From Dehalococcoidales bacterium (GTDB taxonomy: Bacteria > Chloroflexota > Dehalococcoidia > Dehalococcoidales > JAQTVP01), in contig JAQTVP010000049.1 of assembly GCA_028707015.1 (NCBI GenBank), positions 1-9,938 of the forward strand: a stretch of DNA of 9,938 bases, written 5' to 3'. Made by a program: the position numbers and the translations under genes. The notes under the pieces were generated by a model. That model searched no databases. It had not been told where the DNA came from and worked only from the letters and a program-made list of their open reading frames with translations. Position 1 is the first letter of the stretch. Every line of letters starts with the position of its first letter. Below, in pieces: positions 4,842-9,938 of the stretch.

Positions 4842-7274
4842 TTAACTCACATTTTCCACTTTCTTTACCTCTAATATCTGGTTTTTCTTCTTATCTACAT
4901 CGTCTTTTTTAAATGTTAGAAGTTTATAGGCTGGTCTAATCATTTCAATCTTTATTACATCTTTTAACCTTTTAAATTTCCTATTTAGGCTTTTCATAAT
5001 CTTTTTATTATTTTCTGTAAGTGCATCTTCTTCTATCATATCTGAATCAATCTTTATTACAAAAGTTAATGTTAAATCAATATCTTCTGCAGAGATTTCC
5101 TTAGTCATTTTAAATAATTCATCATATGACTTGAAATACGCTAAAGCTGATGCCAATAAATATTTATAGAGTATTAGTTTCTTTCTATATAATTTATCAC
5201 TTTTACTAGCCTCTACTAATTTCTTTGAATATTTTTTTAATAAACCCCTATAAGCTCGCTCTAGAGATATAGAAGTATAATTACCAACAAATATTCCTTT
5301 CATAATTAAATAAAAGACGATAGCAGGACAATCATGAAAGATTATTTCCTCTTTTTTACTAGCCTCTATAGCCGCAAATATAAATTCCACTAAATGTTCT
5401 AACCCTACTTCTATAGCTTTTTCTCTAATACTCACATGCCCCAGGTAAGCTGCTTGAGCACAATTACCTAGCAAACATATCTTTTGGAATTCTTCAGACA
5501 GATCTTTTGGCGTAGTTTTAATTAATTCTTTTAACAAGCCCGTTTCTCTATTATTTATTCCAAAATAGAAGAAAATAACATCACCCCAATAATTATCCAG
5601 GAAATGTTTATTAATTATCTTTTTCCCTTGAATCATAGGCGAACTTAGTTCGTTTGCAGTAAAATAATCCTGAAACGAAAGATGTCTGAATTGATAATTA
5701 CCATCCTTATTTTGTTGGAGCAAAAATGATCGGCATAATATCTCTTCCAAAAAACTCTTAACATTTATAGCTGATCCAATTTCTGCAAAATATTGTATAG
5801 TATAATTATTTAATTCTTCCTGACTTAGTTTTTCTTCTTTTTTCCCATGCATCTTCCACGCTAAACGTGATAATAATTGCTTCTTTATATTAAATTCAAA
5901 CATATTTTCTATTCTTCTGGAAGCGTCCCACTTGCCAAGGCACAGATCTATATACATTGAATAAAGCTCCGCTAGGTTTGCTGGAAGCTCCCCAGGTCTC
6001 GATTCATAAATAATTGCTAATAATGTTATCACAAGCGGAGTTTTCGGTAGCTTATTTAATATCCCTCTATCATGCAGGGCTTGCGTTAATTGCTGAGAAT
6101 GTGCTTTATCTGAAAACCACTTGTCTACAAATCCCATTATTTGTTTTAAGCCCCATGGATCAACTTCTAATACTTTGAAATTATGTAAATATTCATTTAC
6201 ACTAGCAGTTAACAAATAATCAATATTTCTTGAAGTACAAATAATTCTCACATTAGCGTACAATTTAGTAAATTCTTGTAATTTTACTAAACATCTTAAT
6301 CTTGAATCATCATTGTTTAGTTCATCAAAACCATCAATACATATAATAATTGAACCCAGACTACATCTGGATACTAAATCAATATTATCCATATCGATAT
6401 TATAATTACTGAGTACAGCGCGCGAACATAATAATAAACTGTCACTTAGATCTAGTTCTTTAAATGTAATAAATAAAGGAAATATTTCGCATCTGCCGTC
6501 TTTAATACTATTCTCAACGATATTTATTACTAATTTTTTACATAGAGTGGTTTTCCCGGTACCAGGGCCTCCTTTTATAAAGTAATTTCCCTTATCATTT
6601 ATTAAATCAGTTAGATTATATATTTTCTCTTTACTAATTTCTCCTTTTTTTATAAATTCCCTATCTTCCTTTAATCTGTAATCAATAAATATGTCTGTCA
6701 AAAAACGTATATTTTTTGCATATCCGAATATTACTAGATCTTTTAAGTTATCAAACTCATTCTTGATTGAAATCAGGTAGTTAGCTATATATGGGTTTTG
6801 AATTCTAGTATAATCCGGCCAATACTTTTTAAATATATCAACCAATCTTTCAATGGGCAGGAAAATTAGATTTGGATTGTCTTTAAAGAAAGATTGGATT
6901 TGTTTCCGAGCATTAGGAGAAATTGTATCGTTTGTAATTACAAACACCTTAGTAATTTGCCATTCTTTTCCATCAGAATCCAAATGAGGGACCTTAAACG
7001 CAAGTTCAACTTGATGTTGAATATTTATTGCTAGTTCTTCACTTTTACGTGTTGTGCCACCTCCAATTTTACCAACTTTCACATTCACAGCTACATATTT
7101 TCTTTCGTTAGAAAGCTTTTCCAATTCATAGAATACTAAATCCTTTCCGTGTTCTGAAGCTCCATGAACTATTTGAACATCATGATATTCCGTTATTTTA
7201 CGAAATAATATTGCTAGTGTTTCTCTAAGTTCACTTTCTTCTTTTATACTTAATAATAAACCATAAATATCCAT
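4842..7274 (-). CDS. NACHT-domain STAND ATPase with restriction-endonuclease-like N-terminus; probable anti-phage NLR-like protein
   Basis: An 810-residue protein in three parts. Residues about 10-155 resemble an Mrr-like nuclease fold: a leading helix, HGASEHGKDLVF (37-48, Asp45), strand VAVNVK (61-66, Lys66), and a closing FVITNDTISPNARKQI. In the usual (E/Q)xK motif the acidic or Gln position is Asn64 here, so catalysis is uncertain. Residues about 228-545 form a NACHT ATPase: Walker A GGPGTGKTT (235-243), Walker B IIICIDGFDELN (309-320), ICTSRN (345-350) and the C-terminal signature FRHLSFQDYFTA (529-540). Residues 560-810 are helical, as expected for a sensor region. Bacterial NACHT proteins of this type can protect against phage by switching on an N-terminal effector when a trigger is sensed; that role is inferred here. 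AGGAGAGG precedes the ATG. The gene is A+T rich compared with nadE, which suggests transfer. Confidence 0.88.
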   Translation of the reverse strand: MDIYGLLLSIKEESELRETLAILFRKITEYHDVQIVHGASEHGKDLVFYELEKLSNERKYVAVNVKVGKIGGGTTRKSEELAINIQHQVELAFKVPHLDSDGKEWQITKVFVITNDTISPNARKQIQSFFKDNPNLIFLPIERLVDIFKKYWPDYTRIQNPYIANYLISIKNEFDNLKDLVIFGYAKNIRFLTDIFIDYRLKEDREFIKKGEISKEKIYNLTDLINDKGNYFIKGGPGTGKTTLCKKLVINIVENSIKDGRCEIFPLFITFKELDLSDSLLLCSRAVLSNYNIDMDNIDLVSRCSLGSIIICIDGFDELNNDDSRLRCLVKLQEFTKLYANVRIICTSRNIDYLLTASVNEYLHNFKVLEVDPWGLKQIMGFVDKWFSDKAHSQQLTQALHDRGILNKLPKTPLVITLLAIIYESRPGELPANLAELYSMYIDLCLGKWDASRRIENMFEFNIKKQLLSRLAWKMHGKKEEKLSQEELNNYTIQYFAEIGSAINVKSFLEEILCRSFLLQQNKDGNYQFRHLSFQDYFTANELSSPMIQGKKIINKHFLDNYWGDVIFFYFGINNRETGLLKELIKTTPKDLSEEFQKICLLGNCAQAAYLGHVSIREKAIEVGLEHLVEFIFAAIEASKKEEIIFHDCPAIVFYLIMKGIFVGNYTSISLERAYRGLLKKYSKKLVEASKSDKLYRKKLILYKYLLASALAYFKSYDELFKMTKEISAEDIDLTLTFVIKIDSDMIEEDALTENNKKIMKSLNRKFKRLKDVIKIEMIRPAYKLLTFKKDDVDKKKNQILEVKKVENVS

Positions 7275-7337
7275 TTCCTCTCCTTTTAATGATTTAATTA
7301 TTTTAATATTGTATGCTGTTAACTAGCAAGCTTAAAA

Positions 7338-7440
7338 TCCCCTAAACACAAAAGCAACCCGGACTTTCAGGATTTTCCCCTATTTTAACCATTAACCTCA
7401 ACCGCGTAGGTTGAGAAAAGGGTACCTTGTCCTCTTGACA
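7338..7440. repeat. Intergenic repeat copy A with 7-bp hairpin
   Basis: This stretch shares an AAAAGCAAC start, a TTTTCCCCTAT-like middle and TAACCATTA with copy C at 9702-9795. It contains the hairpin CTCAACC-GCGTA-GGTTGAG (7397-7415), matching copy B in loop and design. It sits between the 58-residue gene and the NACHT gene. The wider gap 7275-7477 shows nothing else I can support; TACAAT near the NACHT start has no good -35. Confidence 0.55.
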
Positions 7441-7477
7441 ACTTCCCATAAATTACCATGTATAAGTTTATATACTT

Positions 7478-7654
7478 CTAACTCTTTGACCCACCTATAT
7501 ATAAATCAAATAAGCAAATAACTGTTATAAGAATTGTAATTACTGCCCATATTTTTACTCCTACATGTTCTTCTGATTGTCCTTTACGGGTAATAAACGA
7601 TAACATTCTGGTAATAATGTATAATCCTATCATAAATCCAATATCAGGTAACAT
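7478..7654 (-). CDS. Small 58-residue membrane protein overlapping the zinc-ribbon protein gene
   Basis: Function not recognised. The sequence reads MLPDIGFMIGLYIITRMLSF, then ITRKGQSEEHVGVKIWAVIT, then ILITVICLFDLYIGGSKS. It has two hydrophobic segments (about 5-21 and 33-53) around a short charged loop, so it is a likely two-pass inner-membrane protein. The ATG at 7654 overlaps the last 11 nt of the zinc-ribbon protein gene. The strong GGGAGGGGG in the end of that gene is well placed as its Shine-Dalgarno. This implies translational coupling and related roles. Its small size makes it easy to miss. Confidence 0.72.
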   Translation of the reverse strand: MLPDIGFMIGLYIITRMLSFITRKGQSEEHVGVKIWAVITILITVICLFDLYIGGSKS

Positions 7655-8612
7655 TATGTCCCCCTCCCTTTGCTAGTACTTCACTTCCACAATATCTACA
7701 TTTTATTGATTCTGTTTTAATCATTTCCGCACAATATGGACATTTTATCATCCCTGCTTTGATTTGTGCTTTTTCGACATTAGCCCAATTGGTTTTAGTT
7801 AATATTGAATGTGGCAATGCTATAATAAATAAAACGACACCATATAGCCACCAAATGATAAAGCTTTTTCCCTTACTATTTGCTATTAACGCTGGGATTA
7901 ACCCTAAGAATATTAAAACAAAATAAATCTTTGTATATAGCTTCCCAACAATGTTTATCTTACTAGTATCTTTTTTAACTCCTGGCTCTTTTATGATCTT
8001 CTGCTCATTTGTTTTTGCACCTAAAGTTTGCAATCTTAAGGCTGCCATAGATAATGTATCCTTAAACTTTGCAAATTCTGCTAAATTTAAATAGAGAGTC
8101 CCAAGCCTGCTCCATTTACTCATAGTAATAAAAGCCCCTTGCCTTTTACCTGATTGATACATCCCAACTTCAAGATCGCCTCTGGTTGTAAATTGTAGTT
8201 CTTTATCTTCGTAAACATTCTTACTCATTTCTTCTGCATTTTTTAACATATAATCTATGGCATTAATAGATGCTATTAACTCATCATAATCTAGAAACGC
8301 TGCTTCTCCATCACTATCAGCTTTTGTTAAAAATAGCTTTAACGCAAAATATCTTTCCTCTGATCCTGGGGTATAAACAACAATACCTTGTAGTAATATT
8401 TTATACCAACCAACACCCTCTTTTTGGAACTCTCCAATTTCGTAAAAATCTCTAATTATTAATTCCCCTTTACTGGAAACAATTTTTTCGATTGTTGTAC
8501 TCGGCTCATTTTGCTCAGTTCCGTTTTTTGTATTTGCAGCATTTAATGTAAATACGCCACACAAAACACAACTAAGACTAATCAACATCATTAATCGCAG
8601 TAAATATCTCAT
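7644..8612 (-). CDS. Secreted/membrane protein with two TM segments and C-terminal zinc ribbon
   Basis: No named function. It has 322 residues from the ATG at 8612. The 5' GTG at 8624 is rejected because GAGGG lies between the two and serves the ATG. Segments: signal peptide or N-terminal anchor (about 1-26, LISLSCVLCGVFTLNAA); a mixed alpha/beta domain (about 40-200) with DYDELIASINAIDYML and FTTRGDLEVGMY; two transmembrane helices (about 229-245 and 251-268); and a zinc ribbon with CPYC (291-294) and CRYC (305-308). If the N-terminus is a signal peptide, the domain faces the periplasm and the two helices return the zinc ribbon to the same side. If it is an anchor, the topology flips. It precedes, and overlaps, the 58-residue membrane protein gene. 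Link to the NACHT gene is by position only, with repeat A between. Confidence 0.8.
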   Translation of the reverse strand: MRYLLRLMMLISLSCVLCGVFTLNAANTKNGTEQNEPSTTIEKIVSSKGELIIRDFYEIGEFQKEGVGWYKILLQGIVVYTPGSEERYFALKLFLTKADSDGEAAFLDYDELIASINAIDYMLKNAEEMSKNVYEDKELQFTTRGDLEVGMYQSGKRQGAFITMSKWSRLGTLYLNLAEFAKFKDTLSMAALRLQTLGAKTNEQKIIKEPGVKKDTSKINIVGKLYTKIYFVLIFLGLIPALIANSKGKSFIIWWLYGVVLFIIALPHSILTKTNWANVEKAQIKAGMIKCPYCAEMIKTESIKCRYCGSEVLAKGGGHNVT

Positions 8613-8663
8613 TTTATCCCTCACTAATATTATTTAAAGATTCTTGGGATTTTTGGGGACATA

Positions 8664-8800
8664 GTTGGAAAAAACAACGGGGTCAGCCCTTGAAATGTGA
8701 AATGATTCCCTTTTCCCCAATTCTTGCTTAACCGTCACTGTCAACCGCGTAGGTTGACACCTGGTTACTTCAACCTCTTTTCCACCGCGCAGGTGGAATA
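8664..8800. repeat. Intergenic repeat copy B with two covarying hairpins
   Basis: A 24-nt run (8684-8707) is identical to 9722-9745 in copy C. Two hairpins follow: TGTCAACC-GCGTA-GGTTGACA (8739-8759) and TTCCACC-GCGCA-GGTGGAA (8780-8798). Stem bases differ from copy A but stay paired, which suggests a maintained structure. It fills the gap between the 174-residue gene and the zinc-ribbon gene. No convincing promoter was seen there. Confidence 0.65.
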
Positions 8801-8829
8801 TATCAAACTAATTTGAAACTTCCCCTTTT

Positions 8830-9354
8830 TTATTCGGAAATGGTCTCATTGCTTTTCTTATTTTCGTCATCTTTCATTTCCGGAAGTCCAAGCAAATTCC
8901 TTATTTCTAAAACCAGCCCATTATTTTTTGCTATTGCATCTTGAAGTGACTCTGGCTTACCATGTGTATAGATATGCAGATTGTTTGAAAGTCCAATTAG
9001 GTCTTCTGATACTTTATTTATCGTATTTCTGCTTAACACAAAATTATTTTTTACAAAGAAAGAATAGCATTTAACAGCATTAGTTCTTGCTACCAAAACA
9101 CTTGCTCTCTTTCGTAATGCTTGTCTAGTTTCTTGATAGTCCTTATTTATATTGAATTGATTGATATCAACAGTTGGATTAGAGTAGGTATTAGCATAAT
9201 AAACTAAGGTCTCGCTTATATCCTCAATTGCTTTTGATTGTGCATTTATAGGATCTAAAAATAATTTTGATATAATTTGACCTACTATATAAACTAAAAC
9301 CCCACCTATTACTGTAAGGCCAGAAGTTAATATTATTTTGAAATATTCATTCAT
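8830..9354 (-). CDS. Hypothetical membrane-anchored protein (174 aa)
   Basis: Function not recognised. An N-terminal transmembrane helix (about 7-29, IILTSGLTVIGGVLVYIVGQ) is followed by about 140 residues that look mostly helical and cytoplasmic or periplasmic. These include ALRKRASVLVARTNAVKCYS and INKVSEDLIGLSNNLHIYTH. The tail is short and charged (MKDDENKKSNETISE). GGAGAG precedes the ATG at 9354 at proper spacing. It lies in the A+T-rich section with only repeat B between it and the zinc-ribbon gene. The preceding 56-residue gene on the same strand is also membrane-anchored, so the two may act together. Its role in defence is unproven. Confidence 0.75.
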   Translation of the reverse strand: MNEYFKIILTSGLTVIGGVLVYIVGQIISKLFLDPINAQSKAIEDISETLVYYANTYSNPTVDINQFNINKDYQETRQALRKRASVLVARTNAVKCYSFFVKNNFVLSRNTINKVSEDLIGLSNNLHIYTHGKPESLQDAIAKNNGLVLEIRNLLGLPEMKDDENKKSNETISE

Positions 9355-9393
9355 ACTTTCTCTCCACTAGTCATATTTTATTTGTTGTGAATT

Positions 9394-9399
9394 ATTATA
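9394..9399 (-). promoter_or_regulatory. Possible -10 element for the 174-residue protein gene
   Basis: A perfect TATAAT lies 40 nt upstream of the ATG at 9354 in a very A+T-rich stretch. No good -35 sits 16-18 bp further up, so chance occurrence is likely enough to keep confidence low. Confidence 0.25.
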
Positions 9400-9469
9400 A
9401 AGTTCTCGTATACAATACCCATTTCCAGTTAAATTATCCCATCCGCTTTATTTTACTAAGTAATTATTA

Positions 9470-9640
9470 TTAGTTTTGTTTAGTTTTGGTTACGGCATCA
9501 AGCTTATTTTTGATTTCATAAAGATAATCGCATATCTTCGCAGTATTGTTTGTATTACGAGCAATATTTTCTTTAATATTAAATAGTAAGTTACACATAT
9601 AAATCAAAACAACAATTATTATTATCATTGCAATAATCAT
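9470..9640 (-). CDS. Small 56-residue membrane-anchored protein
   Basis: Function not recognised. The sequence begins MIIAMIIIIVVLIYMCNLLF, a single hydrophobic anchor, and continues NIKENIARNTNNTAKICDYL, then YEIKNKLDAVTKTKQN. The second half is polar and helix-prone with a loose heptad pattern, as in small coiled-coil membrane proteins. GGGGTG lies 5 nt before the ATG at 9640, and the TAA is at 9472-9470. It lies about 115 nt upstream of the 174-residue protein gene on the same strand, possibly in one transcript. It is too short for common gene-length cut-offs. Confidence 0.6.
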   Translation of the reverse strand: MIIAMIIIIVVLIYMCNLLFNIKENIARNTNNTAKICDYLYEIKNKLDAVTKTKQN

Positions 9641-9701
9641 TTTTCACCCCAAATAGTTAATAGCACTGCTTTTAATATGCAAAAGTTATAGAATCAATCC
9701 T

Positions 9702-9795
9702 TGCAGAAAAAGCAACAGGGCCAGCCCTTGAAATGTGAAATGATTTATCCCCTACTATAACCATTACTGTCAACCTTGAAAAGCTGATACCTGGG
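9702..9795. repeat. Intergenic repeat copy C, decayed
   Basis: It shares the exact 24-nt run 9722-9745 with copy B and AAAAAGCAAC plus TAACCATTA with copy A. The position of the hairpin keeps the left arm ACTGTCAACC (9766-9775) and a following ACCTGG. The right arm has become AAGCTGAT, so the stem is lost. It lies just after the stop of the right-edge partial gene. Confidence 0.6.
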
Positions 9796-9806
9796 CTATT
9801 CACAAC

Positions 9807-9938
9807 CTACTCAGGAGCATCTCCATGCCATCTCCAAGCCCTTCTGAATCCCTTTTCTTCTGCCGCTGCCACGGTATTGGCATTAAATTCGCCTTGATCG
9901 TATTCAATAATCGTTGAATCATATTGCTGGTCAAATGG
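9807..9938 (-). CDS. C-terminal end of an unidentified protein (5' end outside window)
   Basis: An open frame enters from the right edge and stops with TAG at 9809-9807, giving 43 residues: PFDQQYDSTIIEYDQGEFNA, NTVAAAEEKGFRRAWRWHGD, APE. The codon use and amino acids look like real protein, with no low-complexity stretches, but I do not recognise the family. Same strand as all other genes; repeat C follows directly. Its composition is closer to the left half of the window than to the genes at 4842-9640. Confidence 0.6.
   Translation of the reverse strand, partial: PFDQQYDSTIIEYDQGEFNANTVAAAEEKGFRRAWRWHGDAPE

Noticed and set aside
8613..8624. GTG start four codons upstream for the zinc-ribbon protein
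   Set aside because: The only good Shine-Dalgarno (GAGGG) lies inside this extension and is spaced for the ATG at 8612.
7397..8798. CRISPR repeats
   Set aside because: Only three short hairpins at irregular, gene-sized distances; no regular repeat-spacer pattern and no cas genes.
7338..9795. Integron attC sites between same-strand genes
   Set aside because: The repeats do fall one per block, but paired RYYYAAC and GTTRRRY core boxes could not be found in all three copies and no integrase is present.

Overview
The window looks like a chromosomal contig from an uncultured diderm bacterium. It encodes a predicted outer-membrane beta-barrel, a glutamine-dependent NAD synthetase and a small sigma-70-family factor. 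It also carries short degenerate tandem repeats in gene gaps and a PLRQAQGR-type peptide insertion inside nadE. These traits bring Omnitrophota-like lineages to mind, but that placement is an impression and not a result. Every gene I can support lies on the minus strand, so transcription runs from high to low coordinates.

Region 1 (about 1-1860) is a nitrogen-uptake operon. It reads P-II signalling protein (1681-1361), outer-membrane protein (1296-580), then an ammonium transporter that runs off the left edge (508-1). The P-II protein has a shortened T-loop without the usual Arg47 and Tyr51. Its leader (1700-1845) holds two consecutive units, each made of two 5-bp hairpins with 6-nt loops followed by an overlapping terminator-like stem. 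Region 2 (about 1910-2150) has no gene but can fold into a closed, multi-branched structure (1987-2139).

Region 3 (2156-4700) carries nadE (4466-2778) followed by a small sigma factor (2665-2156). nadE has a textbook sigma-70 promoter and a leader of about 195 nt. The leader contains two adjacent hexaloop hairpins and a clear intrinsic terminator before the start codon, so nadE is probably controlled by attenuation. The nadE and P-II leaders share an AAGAC-(6 nt)-GTYYT hairpin. The architecture recalls the two-hexaloop RNA targets of ANTAR antiterminators known from nitrogen genes of other bacteria. A single regulator could therefore tie ammonium uptake to glutamine-dependent NAD synthesis. 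No ANTAR protein is in the window.

Region 4 (about 4740-9938) is visibly more A+T rich and looks accessory. It has an 810-residue NACHT-type STAND ATPase with a restriction-endonuclease-like N-terminus (probable anti-phage NLR-like protein). It also has a secreted or membrane protein with a C-terminal zinc ribbon, which overlaps a 58-residue membrane protein gene. A 174-residue membrane-anchored protein, a 56-residue membrane-anchored protein and the C-terminus of an unrecognised protein complete it. Three related intergenic repeats (about 7338-7440, 8664-8800, 9702-9795) separate these genes into blocks of one or two. Two copies contain hairpins whose stems differ by paired changes.
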